Translations under genes and position numbers: made by a program
IMG/VR virus record: IMGVR_UViG_3300046519_000452
Coordinates: 1-39,603 of that record
Length of the DNA: 39,603 bases
Strand: one strand, 5' to 3'
DNA from: a virus
Shown: positions 1-8,690 of the stretch, one piece after another
How positions within the stretch are numbered: position 1 is the first letter of the stretch
Layout: each line of letters opens with the position of its first letter
The notes under the pieces: model-generated
Seen by the model: only the letters and a program-made list of their open reading frames with translations
Database searches by the model: none
Told to the model about the DNA's origin: nothing

Positions 1-231
1 ATGGAAGACATTTTCGTCGTGAAGCGTTGCAACAAGATCATCATTCACGGTCGACGCGCCGGAGACAGTCAACATGATCCCGCCGAAGCCACTGGCTGGT
101 TTCGCATCTGCGACACTCGCACCGGCGGTTTTATCGGCGACGGCTTCGACGCAGAGCAGGACGCGCAGCGCGAATGCAGGCGTCTCAACGCAGCCAGTTC
201 CCCACTACCGGCCCGCGCGCCGTCCGGCTGA
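1..231 (+). CDS. hypothetical protein, possibly 5'-truncated by window edge
   Basis: An open frame of 76 codons begins with ATG at the first base, so the true start may lie outside the window. The product is a small mixed-charge soluble protein. Its middle part (residues about 30-62: TGWF, GGFIGDGF, then an acidic/arginine-rich helix) resembles small DUF-like proteins common in Pseudomonas accessory DNA, but I do not recognise a family. A terminator-like hairpin follows at 290-315. It lies outside the prophage, in the chromosomal flank. Confidence 0.45.
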   Translation: MEDIFVVKRCNKIIIHGRRAGDSQHDPAEATGWFRICDTRTGGFIGDGFDAEQDAQRECRRLNAASSPLPARAPSG

Positions 232-289
232 TGCCGATCAGAAGCGGGTCTATACTGAAACCAGCTGAAGGAGCAGCACCCCACGGCAG

Positions 290-315
290 AAGGCTCGCAA
301 CACGCGGGCTTTTTG
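290..315 (+). terminator. probable intrinsic terminator
   Basis: The sequence aggctcgc, a short loop, then gcgggct is followed by five T residues. The stem has one mismatch. It lies between the first small gene and the next one, on the same strand. Confidence 0.4.
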
Positions 316-349
316 CTGCAGCTCAGGTTTCATAGAACGGAGGTGTTCC

Positions 350-580
350 ATGTCCGAAAAAGAGTCCATCACCACCCTCCTCACCCTGCTCGACGCTCGG
401 CAAGCGCGCCTCGCGGCCGCCTGCAAAGAGATCGCCGACTGGGTCGACCACCAAGGCGGACATCCAACCGCCCTGCGCATCCGTGACCGGCTGAACGACA
501 TCGAGAAAGATGCTCCGCTGATTCGCAATACGCTGTCGGCGCTCAAACCCCTTGATCGGCCACTGCCTCGGTTCAGATGA
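350..580 (+). CDS. hypothetical small helical protein
   Basis: A 76-aa protein preceded by GGAGG seven bases before the ATG, which supports the start. The sequence is strongly helical, with regular leucine/alanine/arginine spacing (LLTLLDARQARLAAACKEI). It has no membrane segment or signal peptide. It resembles short uncharacterised proteins of pseudomonad accessory regions; no function can be assigned. It lies in chromosomal DNA left of attL. Confidence 0.6.
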   Translation: MSEKESITTLLTLLDARQARLAAACKEIADWVDHQGGHPTALRIRDRLNDIEKDAPLIRNTLSALKPLDRPLPRFR

Positions 581-617
581 CCTCGACCCGGCCAGGGTTT
601 CAGGAATTTGCTCATTA

Positions 618-648
618 GCGGTGACACATGGGTCACCGCGCATGTGTC
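618..648. repeat. two interleaved inverted repeats
   Basis: GCGGTGAC at 618-625 pairs with GTCACCGC at 632-639, and GACACATG at 623-630 pairs with CATGTGTC at 641-648. The two hairpins share bases and cannot form together. There is no T tract. They lie in the 257-bp gap between two small genes. That gap otherwise holds a terminator (738-764) and a promoter candidate (788-817), and I see nothing else in it. Confidence 0.35.
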
Positions 649-737
649 TGGCCGCTATGTTTCTTTTTCCAGTTTTTCACATGACCAATACATCCGCGCG
701 ACTACAGTGAAATCACTCCTTTGCAAAGTAACGCCCT

Positions 738-764
738 CACCCGCCCGCATGCGGGTGTTTTTTT
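738..764 (+). terminator. intrinsic terminator
   Basis: A seven-base-pair stem CACCCGC/GCGGGTG with a six-base loop is followed by seven T residues. It closes the transcript arriving from the left flank genes. Confidence 0.7.
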
Positions 765-787
765 GCCAATGCCCAAACGGCGAACGG

Positions 788-817
788 TTGCAGTTCGTAA
801 GTTGTCATAACTTATAC
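788..817 (+). promoter_or_regulatory. possible sigma-70 promoter for the zinc-ribbon gene
   Basis: TTGCAG and TTATAC are separated by 18 bp, directly upstream of the 838 gene and downstream of a terminator. The position fits, but the match to consensus is only moderate. Confidence 0.35.
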
Positions 818-837
818 ATGTCGCAAAGGAGACAGTC

Positions 838-1122
838 ATGGTTACCCATTTCAGCGTCGACGGGCATCTGGCCTGCGGCCACAAAGGCAAACAACTGTCG
901 GCAAGTCGCGAACTCAATCGCGTGAAGTGCCGCAGTTGCCGCAATACCGATGCCTACAAGCAGGCACGAAAGGATCAGCGCAACGCCACCCGCCGCATGG
1001 CCCGTCAGGCCAAAACCTTGCACGGCGCAACAAATTGGCGCGCAGAATGGATCGAGCGCCTGACCGCCATGGCCGGCCTTCAGCGCTTGCCTCGCGGCTT
1101 TAGCGGGCAAGCATTCGTCTAG
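838..1122 (+). CDS. small basic protein with a CGH...CxxC zinc-ribbon-like cluster
   Basis: A 94-aa protein with AAAGGAG upstream of the ATG. The N-terminal third carries C-G-H and then C-R-S-C, spaced like a zinc-binding ribbon. The middle is very basic (KQARKDQRNATRRMARQAK), which suggests nucleic-acid contact. No catalytic motif is seen. Similar small zinc-ribbon proteins occur in phages and pseudomonad accessory islands, so this flank may be mobile DNA too. A strong hairpin terminator follows directly. Confidence 0.65.
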   Translation: MVTHFSVDGHLACGHKGKQLSASRELNRVKCRSCRNTDAYKQARKDQRNATRRMARQAKTLHGATNWRAEWIERLTAMAGLQRLPRGFSGQAFV

Positions 1123-1146
1123 CAGCGCGTATAAGCAAGGCACAAA

Positions 1147-1180
1147 AAAGGCCTGCATGAGAAGACTCATGCAGGCCTTT
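1147..1180. terminator. strong bidirectional terminator
   Basis: A perfect 15-bp stem has a four-base loop (1162-1165), with A residues before and T residues after it, so it could act on both strands. It ends the zinc-ribbon gene. Confidence 0.85.
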
Positions 1181-1277
1181 AATATTCAAGGTGCCGCGCG
1201 GCGTTGTCCGAACATCCACATCGACTCAATCCCGCCAATCTGGAGAGCCTCGCTTTAGCACAAATGAGGCACCGAAG

Positions 1278-1295
1278 GATGAACATACGTTCATC
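1278..1295. promoter_or_regulatory. operator-like inverted repeat
   Basis: GATGAAC, four bases, then GTTCATC forms a perfect 7-bp dyad about 65 bp upstream of the small membrane-protein gene at 1360. The spacing and symmetry fit a dimeric regulator site; which regulator is unknown. The 1181-1359 gap holds nothing else obvious. Confidence 0.35.
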
Positions 1296-1359
1296 GAAAA
1301 CATGGCTCGATGCGTCTAGGCTGCGGGTTCCGACATAGTGACTACAGGAGTAACCCACC

Positions 1360-1521
1360 ATGTTCTCGCACGAAAGCATCCCGCTTGTTGCCATCTTCAT
1401 CATCATGCTCATAGGCGTGCTTACCGCCTTCCTACACCCGGTGCACGCGATCTTCAGCTGGCTTCGGAGACGGATTGAAAGATCTTCCTCTCGCTCTTCG
1501 AAAGAAGTGGATTCGCGCTGA
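1360..1521 (+). CDS. 53-aa single-pass membrane protein
   Basis: ATG at 1360 is preceded by AGGAG at 1346-1350. The protein has a hydrophobic segment at about residues 8-25 (IPLVAIFIIMLIGVLTAF), followed by a short linker and a basic, serine-rich tail (RRRIERSSSRSSK), giving an N-out/C-in topology by the positive-inside rule. It has its own upstream operator-like dyad and its own downstream terminator, the layout of an independently expressed small gene. The function is unknown. Confidence 0.65.
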   Translation: MFSHESIPLVAIFIIMLIGVLTAFLHPVHAIFSWLRRRIERSSSRSSKEVDSR

Positions 1522-1534
1522 ATTTTCCCCGACG

Positions 1535-1560
1535 AGCCCGGATACGTCCGGGCTTCTTAT
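1535..1560 (+). terminator. intrinsic terminator
   Basis: An AGCCCGGA/TCCGGGCT stem with a four-base loop is followed by a T-rich run, 14 bp after the stop codon of the small membrane protein. Confidence 0.7.
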
Positions 1561-1684
1561 TCGTAACGCCTGCAAACTGCCGATAGCAGCCAACGGCCTC
1601 CACACACCTCTGCCTGCAAGCCCAAGGGATGGGATTGCACCGACTTCAGCGCGCTTACGACCTGGATTGCGACCCGGAAACAAA

Positions 1685-1720
1685 CAAGGGTTTGCATCAG
1701 CTTTCGCCCGCAAACCCTTG
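1685..1720 (-). terminator. original tRNA-Leu terminator, displaced by prophage insertion
   Basis: CAAGGGTTTGC at 1685-1695 pairs perfectly with GCAAACCCTTG at 1710-1720. Read on the minus strand the hairpin is followed by TTTGTTT. It lies eight bases beyond the attL core, in the position expected for the native terminator of tRNA-Leu before integration. It is now about 36.8 kb from that gene. Confidence 0.75.
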
Positions 1721-1727
1721 ATTCAAG

Positions 1728-1746
1728 ATGGTGCCCGAAGCCGGAA
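1728..1746. other. attL: attL core (duplicated tRNA-Leu 3' end)
   Basis: The 19-bp sequence is identical to 38503-38521, and the match stops on both sides. It corresponds to the CCA end, discriminator, 3' acceptor strand and part of the T stem of tRNA-Leu. It is not part of a complete tRNA here. Confidence 0.9.
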
Positions 1747-1914
1747 CCTAATTTGACGATAAAACACCTGTATTCATTGACCTAATCGCCTTCCAGTGAT
1801 TTTCAATGTGCTATCTGGTGTACTTTTCAGGTAGCGCTGGTCGTTGAATACTGACTTTCACCAATAGCCTCAGGCGAAGTCTTCCGAGCCCAAACTCACC
1901 AAGGAAGCCGCGCC

Positions 1915-2127
1915 ATGAATACCACCCTACGCAGACTATTCGAAGCAAATGCAGGATTTGGCATTGAAGATCTAAAGCACAGCGCAACCAACCCTGACGA
2001 ATACGAGAAGACGGAAACACAAGGCCAGTGGCTTGGCTGGAAAAAGCACGCGGCCTATCTGGATAAGCAGGAGGCCGCGATTGTCGCCGACGATGCAGCG
2101 AAGGAATGGCTGAACAGCCAGATCTAA
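1915..2127 (+). CDS. small phage protein next to attL, probable moron
   Basis: A 70-aa soluble acidic protein. AAGGAAG lies upstream of the ATG. It stands alone on the plus strand between attL and the convergent tail spike, and its stop codon abuts the spike stop codon with no intervening base. No family is recognised; the sequence is helical and charged, with two tryptophans in the middle (GQWLGWKKHAAYLDKQ). A lone, oppositely oriented gene at the prophage edge is typical of lysogenic conversion cargo, but nothing in the sequence shows a function. Confidence 0.65.
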   Translation: MNTTLRRLFEANAGFGIEDLKHSATNPDEYEKTETQGQWLGWKKHAAYLDKQEAAIVADDAAKEWLNSQI

Positions 2128-4221
2128 TTACTTCAACGGCCAGTTCATGTTGATCGTTGCCTGAACAACGGCGGCCGGGAAGTGCGCAGTGTTACTCAGG
2201 TACGGAGCGCTCGCCACACCGTTCATATCAACCAAGCAGATGGAACTGACGTTGGCGACGGTACCGCTGGTGAGCAACTCCATACTTCCCTTCCTGTACT
2301 GGCCGGCGCTGAGGTTCGGCGCAAGAATCGCGTTCATTTGGTAGAACTGCTCAGCGTTCACGCGCGCAGCGCCGACGGGGATGGTCAGTGTTCCTCTGAA
2401 ATAAACGGTGCTGCCTTCGACCCATAAACGCACGGTATCGCCGTCGGCAGTGCCCCAGCCGTTTCGGTATCCAGAGGCGCCGCTGTTGATGTTCAACGTT
2501 GCCCGATACATGCCGATCAGCCACTCACGCGGGAAGCCTGCGTGTGGCGTAACGATTACGCCCGTCGGGGTGTTCGGAATGTAGTTGGTGGTGGTGTCGA
2601 TCACCTTCACTTTGAACACGCCGCCGAGCTGGATGCTGTCCGCCAACGTGAGGCCGGCCGGTGCATGCGCTTCGATGGTGCCGATGTCGAAGCCAAGGTT
2701 GTCGGCACTAATTCGGACAGAACGACCGCTTGCCGGCTTGGTAATCTTCACGTGACCAGCAGAAATTGCGATGACGGGCCCATCACTGACAAGGCCGCAA
2801 TCCGTCGGCGTCTCGCCCATGATATCGCCGAGGTGTACGTCGTTGATGACAAACGAAACGCCGCTGAGAACCGCTGTAGAGCGGTGACCACGTACACGGC
2901 TTTTGCCCATTTGGATGTTCGCGAGCTGGGCTGATGCCGCGTAAAGGAAGATGCCAGCGCTGTTCGGGGCGTCCTTGCCCTCGGCATCGATGACAATGTC
3001 GTCGAACGTAACGCGGTTGCACATCGCGTAAGAGTCCGACTTGATCTGCATCCCGGATTGGCTGTTGCCGTAACCGTAGACACCACGAACCGTCCCGCGC
3101 TGGATTTTGAATACAGGGCCGGTGAAGCCCAGATAGCCGTGCACGTTTTCGACTACGCACAGATCAAGACCTTGAATCAGCATTGGGTGAACAAGGTCGT
3201 TCTCGTTGCGGCAAAGTCCGGAGACGTTTCGGACAACCACGTTGGTAACAATTGCCGGCTGAGTCGGCGCCACCACAAACGCGTCATCAGGCACACCGAG
3301 GTAGTAGGTGTTGCAGCACTCTAGGCCACGGTCGGCGCCAAAGTCCTCGACACGGATGTTGTTGCCGCGAATATGGAACTTGCCAAGGATGATCGTCCCG
3401 CCTACCAGCTTGCTGCGCGATGCGTTAGCCACAGGTCGCCCGACGCCGCAGATGAAGATGTCGTCACGATTGATCACGACGTCGCCAATGTATGGCCCTG
3501 GCCCAAGCTGGAGCTTCCAACCTACCGGGGTTCCGAGAATTGCACGGGCGAGCAGTGTATTGGCCGGCTGGTCAGCGCGGATGAAATCGTTGATGTGAGC
3601 GGTTCTCCCGTTCCACTCATGCTGTGTCGTGGCGCCGGCACCCGAGAATGGCTGCAGCACGCCGAGCAGCGAATCGCCAAGCCCGGCCCCGGTGGCGTCC
3701 GCAAGCATCTGCAACACGAACTGACCCGATCCGTCAGTAGATAATGACGCCAGAGCCTGCAACAGCTTGCGATAGTTGACGGCGTCCTGCTGGGCGACCG
3801 GATCGGCCAGATCCTGAATGCGGTTGTTCTTGGCGCGGTAGGAGCCGGAGCCATCAACGTCGTTTAAGCCGAGAGTCAGAGCCCGCGTCGAGCCCCGCAG
3901 CAACTGCTTTAGCGCCTGCCAGATCCGGTCGTAATCTCGGTTCACGGTCGACGCAAGGAAATCACCATTTTCCTGGTAGTCGATTAACCGTTCGAAAGGA
4001 ACATCCAGCACCAGGTACAGATCGCCCGAGGGTGGCGTCGTGAACGTGATGGTGCTGGTGGGGTTGCCGACGCCGGTGATGGTGAAGCCGGTTGTGATGA
4101 GCGCCCCGTTGAGATAGACGTCAAGGTCGCTCGCCACGATAAGCAGAAAGGGGATGGTGTAAGCCAGAGCCACACCGTTTGCGGCGTAGCGTTTATCGGT
4201 AGGTCCAGCTTGAACGGTCAT
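2128..4221 (-). CDS. T7-type tail fibre/tail spike protein
   Basis: A 697-aa receptor-binding protein. Residues 1 to about 150 match the N-terminal virion-attachment domain of the T7 tail fibre family (AYTIPFLLIVASDLDVYLNG, LDVPFERLIDYQENGDF, NRDYDRIWQALKQLLR). The rest (about 250-560) is rich in short V/I/G/N repeats of the kind found in right-handed beta-helix spikes, which bind or cleave surface polysaccharide. I see no obvious catalytic signature, so fibre versus depolymerase is open. It is the last gene of the late operon. AAGGGG lies seven bases before the ATG. A copy of the conserved hairpin motif (4313-4331) lies 92 bp upstream of the start, inside the terminase gene. Confidence 0.9.
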   Translation of the reverse strand: MTVQAGPTDKRYAANGVALAYTIPFLLIVASDLDVYLNGALITTGFTITGVGNPTSTITFTTPPSGDLYLVLDVPFERLIDYQENGDFLASTVNRDYDRIWQALKQLLRGSTRALTLGLNDVDGSGSYRAKNNRIQDLADPVAQQDAVNYRKLLQALASLSTDGSGQFVLQMLADATGAGLGDSLLGVLQPFSGAGATTQHEWNGRTAHINDFIRADQPANTLLARAILGTPVGWKLQLGPGPYIGDVVINRDDIFICGVGRPVANASRSKLVGGTIILGKFHIRGNNIRVEDFGADRGLECCNTYYLGVPDDAFVVAPTQPAIVTNVVVRNVSGLCRNENDLVHPMLIQGLDLCVVENVHGYLGFTGPVFKIQRGTVRGVYGYGNSQSGMQIKSDSYAMCNRVTFDDIVIDAEGKDAPNSAGIFLYAASAQLANIQMGKSRVRGHRSTAVLSGVSFVINDVHLGDIMGETPTDCGLVSDGPVIAISAGHVKITKPASGRSVRISADNLGFDIGTIEAHAPAGLTLADSIQLGGVFKVKVIDTTTNYIPNTPTGVIVTPHAGFPREWLIGMYRATLNINSGASGYRNGWGTADGDTVRLWVEGSTVYFRGTLTIPVGAARVNAEQFYQMNAILAPNLSAGQYRKGSMELLTSGTVANVSSICLVDMNGVASAPYLSNTAHFPAAVVQATINMNWPLK

Positions 4222-4248
4222 ACTTTTGCCCCTTGGTGTTAGCGGGCT

Positions 4249-5871
4249 CTAGTAGTCAACCTGCACCTCGTGCACGCCCGCATCTGGGCGCCAATCGTCC
4301 CGCCGAGCTTCTGTCGGTTTCCCGACTATTCGGCCAATGCGTACAGGGGTTTGGCTGATTCCGCCGGCGCCGGAGTCGATGTAGTCATCGTCCTGGTTGG
4401 TCAGTGCCGGGTTGAAGTCGCGCATCTGGTCCCAGATGGTGCGCAGTACATCGATGTGCGCCCACAGGAAGCGGGCGGATAACGGCGATTCGAAGGCGTC
4501 GAGGATTCGTTTCTGCTTGTTGGCACTGGAGTGTTCTTCCCCTACCCCGCACCCGGTGCCCTTCAGAGCCTGCTTCAGGATCGCTGGGGCGAAACCTCCC
4601 GGGCCGTTGGTCTCGATGATCACGCGGGGGATCTGATGCTTGATCACCAGTTCGCGGATCTGGTGCACCTGGCCGCCGTTGATGCGGTCGCGCTCGTCGA
4701 ACTCCGCAATCTCTCCGGTCAAACCCACGGCCAAGTGCCAATAAAGCTGGCCGCGCGCATCGGTCAGAATCAGCGAGAAAGCCGAAGCGTCTGATTTGAC
4801 CTTGCCCAGAGAGCAGTCCCAGTAAGCGATGGCGCCCACAATCTGCGTTGAGCCAAGGAACATGGCCGCCGCGTTGTTGGCGTAGCGAATGGTCGGGTGG
4901 ACGTCGTAGGGAATGATGCGCGAAGGATCCAAGCGAACCTCCGTAACGGGCTTCGAGTGGAGCTGGTACTGCGAATCCCATTCGTTGATGGTGCGGGTTT
5001 CTTTTCGGCGGGTTTCGAGCGTTGCCATGTCGAAGCGCTCTGGCCACGCGCTGCCGGCATAGCAGTCCACCAGCGTTCCCGGTGGTGAGAAAAAGGCGAT
5101 ACCGGTTTTGGTTACCTGATAATCCTTTCCCAGCACCAGAACCCGGGCGTGTTTGCCGATACCGGAAAACACCACGTCGGGCACGAAAGGCACGTCGTAA
5201 GCCGTCAGTTTGGCGTCATCAATTCGATGCTCTTGCGCGAACATACGGATGGTCAGGCAATCGGCCCCCATGCTCTCCAGTTCGTCGTAAAGGCTGTCAT
5301 GGGTGTGTGGTGTGCCGATGTAGAGCTTGCTGCCACCAGGCACCAGAATGTGCGTCTGCTCGCCGAGCCGATATCGAAGTTTCTCCCGGGCCTCGGGCGT
5401 CTGGATGTTTCGCGGCACCTCAACGTCATCGTTCTGACATTCGTCAGCACGGGCCGAGGTCACGTTCGACAGGATGCCCTTGGCAAACATACTGGCGTTA
5501 CGGAAGTCTGAGGCACCCTCAACCCACCATTGTTCAACTGTGCCTTGATTCGGCGGCAGAAGATGGCGAGTCAGCGGGTGGTTGCGGATTACGTTCTGCG
5601 TGTCGCGGCTGGTCTTGTACGCAGTCGGGTCTGATTCCGATTGGTGAAGAATCCGGAACGAGGGGTCCTTGTAATAGAGCCAAGCGTTGTAGATCGCCAG
5701 CAACGTCGATTTGCCGAAGCCACGGAAGCAACGCAAAACGGCCAGAGATCCTTTAGCCTCCAGCCATATAAGCGCTTGGACGTGGATAAACGGCACCTGC
5801 CACCGCATGCGCCGAGCCCACAGCATGAAGAAAACCAGCAGGCTGACTTTCTTCTCTGGGTCAGTGGACAT
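4249..5871 (-). CDS. terL: terminase large subunit
   Basis: The 540-aa packaging motor ATPase and nuclease. Walker A is RCFRGFGKST at about residues 47-56; an ADE acidic segment at 142-144 probably serves as Walker B. The C-terminal nuclease half offers WDCS (D352), IIET (E420) and DDDYID (around D498) as the acidic metal-binding set. The frame is open further upstream, but the ATG at 5871 begins the conserved MSTDPEKK sequence and overlaps the preceding gene by 11 bp, the usual arrangement. It belongs to the podovirus-type large terminases that sit after the ejection proteins, as in T7. Confidence 0.9.
   Translation of the reverse strand: MSTDPEKKVSLLVFFMLWARRMRWQVPFIHVQALIWLEAKGSLAVLRCFRGFGKSTLLAIYNAWLYYKDPSFRILHQSESDPTAYKTSRDTQNVIRNHPLTRHLLPPNQGTVEQWWVEGASDFRNASMFAKGILSNVTSARADECQNDDVEVPRNIQTPEAREKLRYRLGEQTHILVPGGSKLYIGTPHTHDSLYDELESMGADCLTIRMFAQEHRIDDAKLTAYDVPFVPDVVFSGIGKHARVLVLGKDYQVTKTGIAFFSPPGTLVDCYAGSAWPERFDMATLETRRKETRTINEWDSQYQLHSKPVTEVRLDPSRIIPYDVHPTIRYANNAAAMFLGSTQIVGAIAYWDCSLGKVKSDASAFSLILTDARGQLYWHLAVGLTGEIAEFDERDRINGGQVHQIRELVIKHQIPRVIIETNGPGGFAPAILKQALKGTGCGVGEEHSSANKQKRILDAFESPLSARFLWAHIDVLRTIWDQMRDFNPALTNQDDDYIDSGAGGISQTPVRIGRIVGKPTEARRDDWRPDAGVHEVQVDY
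4313..4331 (-). promoter_or_regulatory. conserved hairpin motif, copy 1
   Basis: GTCGGTTTCCCGACTATTC, as read on the plus strand, lies inside the 3' part of terL, 64 bp before its stop codon and upstream of the tail-spike gene. In the mRNA it gives GUCGG-GAAA-CCGAC. It matches the other four copies except for the last base. Confidence 0.6.
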
Positions 5872-6199
5872 TCCCGGCCTGCTGCATCCGATCGATGATG
5901 GCCTGCGCCTCACGCTCGGCTGCAGCCAGTTCGCCGTCCAACTCATCAACAGCGTGGCCAGCGTCTGGTGCTGGCTTCTGTCGGTTCATGATGCCCGCGA
6001 TGTTCACCACCTTGAGCAGCAGCGTCATGGTGGCGGCCGCGTTCTTCTTGCACCAGTACCGGTCGCCCCGCTCTTGCTGGGTCAGTTCCGCCGGAACCTT
6101 CTCGGCGCCAGGCCAGTTATGCGGATCTACCTCGGTGATAACGACCTCGCCCAGCCTTTCGCTGAGCGCCTGCAAACGGGTGATCTGATCGTCGCGCAT
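5861..6199 (-). CDS. probable terminase small subunit or terminase-associated protein
   Basis: A 112-aa protein directly upstream of terL. The ATG at 6199 shares one base with the previous stop (TAATG) and has GGAG eight bases before it. The middle contains ERGDRYWCKKNAAATMTLLLKVVNI and the C-terminus is a long charged helix (DELDGELAAAEREAQAIIDRM). I do not see a clear DNA-binding HTH. The assignment rests on size and on position next to terL, as for small subunits in many podoviruses; it is an inference. Confidence 0.6.
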   Translation of the reverse strand: MRDDQITRLQALSERLGEVVITEVDPHNWPGAEKVPAELTQQERGDRYWCKKNAAATMTLLLKVVNIAGIMNRQKPAPDAGHAVDELDGELAAAEREAQAIIDRMQQAGNVH

Positions 6200-8643
6200 T
6201 ATTTCGCTCCTACGGCAGCGCCAAGGTTCGGCGCACGATCTGGGGTGGTGTCGCCCGGCTCCCACCAAAACGACTGGCCAAAGTCTTTCTTGGCTCTGCG
6301 CTTCATCCTGCGCAGATATCCAGGTGACAACAGTTCCTGCATGTCATGGAACACCGCATGTTCAAAAGCCGCTTTCGTGTACCAACTGCGAATAAACGGA
6401 GTGTTTTGGTAGCCGATCCGGAGCAAGTTGGCGCCGACGTCAGCAGGCTCAGTCCCTTTTTTGAAGACGCTACCGGCCGTTAATCCGACGTCGGCTGCTG
6501 TTCCATAAACCGGTCCAAGCAGGCCGGTCAGGTTGGACTGCCCGCCACGGTTATCACCGCCGAGCCCGGTATTCATGATGTCGCCGAAGATGCCAACACC
6601 GCCGCCACGCAACATCGCCTGAACCCAAAATTTAGGATCGTCCATTTGCCTTGGGTCACGACCGTTCATGATGTCCATCAACTGATTCGTCACTGCGCCA
6701 GCCATCAACAAGCCTGTGAACAAGGATGCTGAATAGGCCAACTTCCCGGCGGTTGATTCAATCATCGATGCGCGCTTCCAATGCCGCTCGAACATGGCCA
6801 CGCCGAACGACTTGAAAAGCGTCAGATGGCGAAGAGACTCACCGCCGATACTCCCCGACTGCGTGCCTTGACGCATGGTGGCCCGTGTCATGAGGCCCGG
6901 AAGGATCGACGTGAATTCTGATTCGTTCTGGATGTAGCCAAGCAACTTGCCGATGGCGTCGTTCTTCTGTGCAGCGCTAAACCCTTGCAGCTTGGTGATG
7001 GACTCTGGAGTCAGCATATTCTGCCCGCGCCAGCTCTCTGGTGTTGCAGCCTGCCAAACAGCCCAGTCGTCTTTGGTGACGCCGTACACCTCAAGTCTCT
7101 TTTGCAGCTTCGCATCAGCCCCCCACACGCCGCGCGTATCGGCGGCCATGCGCGACATGATTCCAACCGAAAAGCCCCGACGCATTGCGGTAGTCCAGCC
7201 TTCCAACACAGTGAGTTTCATGGTTGCGTTGGCGAGCTTTGACGTCCATCCCGCCGACAAGTTATCGGTGTGGAACGTCACCATGTCGTTGGTGATGCTG
7301 TCCATCCCAAGCGACATGCGTGCAGCTTCGGCGCGGTAATCCTTGGAAAGGCTCTTCGCTGCACTGACAAGTGTCTTTCCAATCGGCAGACCGTGGTATG
7401 CGCTGGTGATCGCCAGTGACTGGATGTCTCCAATGACCGATGAAATCAATGTGGATTGCAACTTGGCTGCAACCATGAAGTTGCGGATACCTTGGTTGAA
7501 CTCCGCAAACCGAGCATTCACTGGAACGCCCAAGCTTCCATTCAGCACGTTCCAGACCATGTCAGGCGTGGCGCCGAACTCTGTGCCAGAAAAGAAACCT
7601 TCGCCGACACCGTCCTTTGCCTTGGCCGTATCGCTCAACAGCTGATAGGTCTGAGCTGAGTTCGGACCGAGTTGCTCGATCATTACCGTGTCTTTGATCT
7701 GCGCATGAACAGAGCCCTGCATCGCCTCGAACACCGAGGTAGGGCCGAAGTCGCGCATGTACTCTAGATAGGCGTCACCGTCCTTGAAGTGGATCTGACG
7801 GTGGGCGTCGTCGTGCTTTGCCGCCCTGCTCGCTCCACCGGCATTGCCAGGGGTGATTTTGTTCAAGCCATCAGTCTTTAGGGTCTCATGCGCAGCCAGC
7901 AGGAAGTCGGTCACTTGGGCATCGTTCATTTGCGTGCCGTCTTCGTTCAAGTAACGCTTACGGTCGAGTCGGTTCATGACAAACGACGCCCACGCGTCAG
8001 CCGTAACTCGCCTTATTTTTACAAGGCTGTGTGGCTGTGGCAGCCAACCATAGTCAAGTCGGCCGATCATAGCTCCAGCCGCATTCATTCGCTGCAGGAT
8101 CGCATCCATCTGCTCTCGCCAGACCTTCGCGGCCTTGGCTGCAATCTGGTTACCGGTGGACTGACCGAAGACTTCATGCACGAAATCGCGCTCGGCGGCC
8201 TTGTTGGTGATCATCCCCAAGAACTTTGGCGCGGCAGCGTCGATGGTTTCCATGATCGAGCTGAAAGCTCGGTTACGCTCACCCTTGATGCGTGTATCCA
8301 CTTGGCGCAAGCGCTCAAATAGCGCAGATGTGAAAGGCTGCTTCCCACCGATAACCGCTGCGCGGGCCTCCTGGTTGGCAATCTCCCGCGTCTGCGCCAG
8401 CAGATTCAGCCCCTTGCGCTGAGCCGCTTTGTCGACGGACGCAACGTGATCAACCATTGCAGCCTGAGCTGCGAATAGCTGACGCTGCTGTTCGGTCATG
8501 GTGTTGAACTTGGCGGGGTCAGTGCGGGCAAGGTCACGAATGTGAAAGCTGATCTTGTCTTCAATGGCCTGAGCCTCAGCTTTCTTGAGCGGCCGGCCAA
8601 TAGCCTGCTCGACTTCTTTTATGCAATCGGCACGCATGGCCAT
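6199..8643 (-). CDS. large internal virion / DNA-ejection protein (814 aa)
   Basis: A long helical protein in the slot occupied in T7-like phages by the largest internal core (ejection) protein, between the other ejection genes and terminase. AGGAGG precedes the ATG at 8643. The C-terminal third carries several hydrophobic stretches (for example around KLAYSASLFTGLLMAGAVTNQLMDI) that could insert in the host envelope during DNA delivery. No lysozyme or transglycosylase motif is visible. A conserved hairpin motif lies about 50 bp upstream, at 8691-8709. Confidence 0.7.
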   Translation of the reverse strand: MAMRADCIKEVEQAIGRPLKKAEAQAIEDKISFHIRDLARTDPAKFNTMTEQQRQLFAAQAAMVDHVASVDKAAQRKGLNLLAQTREIANQEARAAVIGGKQPFTSALFERLRQVDTRIKGERNRAFSSIMETIDAAAPKFLGMITNKAAERDFVHEVFGQSTGNQIAAKAAKVWREQMDAILQRMNAAGAMIGRLDYGWLPQPHSLVKIRRVTADAWASFVMNRLDRKRYLNEDGTQMNDAQVTDFLLAAHETLKTDGLNKITPGNAGGASRAAKHDDAHRQIHFKDGDAYLEYMRDFGPTSVFEAMQGSVHAQIKDTVMIEQLGPNSAQTYQLLSDTAKAKDGVGEGFFSGTEFGATPDMVWNVLNGSLGVPVNARFAEFNQGIRNFMVAAKLQSTLISSVIGDIQSLAITSAYHGLPIGKTLVSAAKSLSKDYRAEAARMSLGMDSITNDMVTFHTDNLSAGWTSKLANATMKLTVLEGWTTAMRRGFSVGIMSRMAADTRGVWGADAKLQKRLEVYGVTKDDWAVWQAATPESWRGQNMLTPESITKLQGFSAAQKNDAIGKLLGYIQNESEFTSILPGLMTRATMRQGTQSGSIGGESLRHLTLFKSFGVAMFERHWKRASMIESTAGKLAYSASLFTGLLMAGAVTNQLMDIMNGRDPRQMDDPKFWVQAMLRGGGVGIFGDIMNTGLGGDNRGGQSNLTGLLGPVYGTAADVGLTAGSVFKKGTEPADVGANLLRIGYQNTPFIRSWYTKAAFEHAVFHDMQELLSPGYLRRMKRRAKKDFGQSFWWEPGDTTPDRAPNLGAAVGAK

Positions 8644-8690
8644 GGGCTTACCTCCTGTGGGGATGGAGGCAAGCCTATTGGTACGAGGTA

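Noticed and set aside
4249-5949. Longer terminase start at 5949
   Set aside because: The extra 26 residues (RRRPSSIGCSRPG type) look like out-of-frame translation of the upstream gene; ATG at 5871 fits the family and the overlap pattern.
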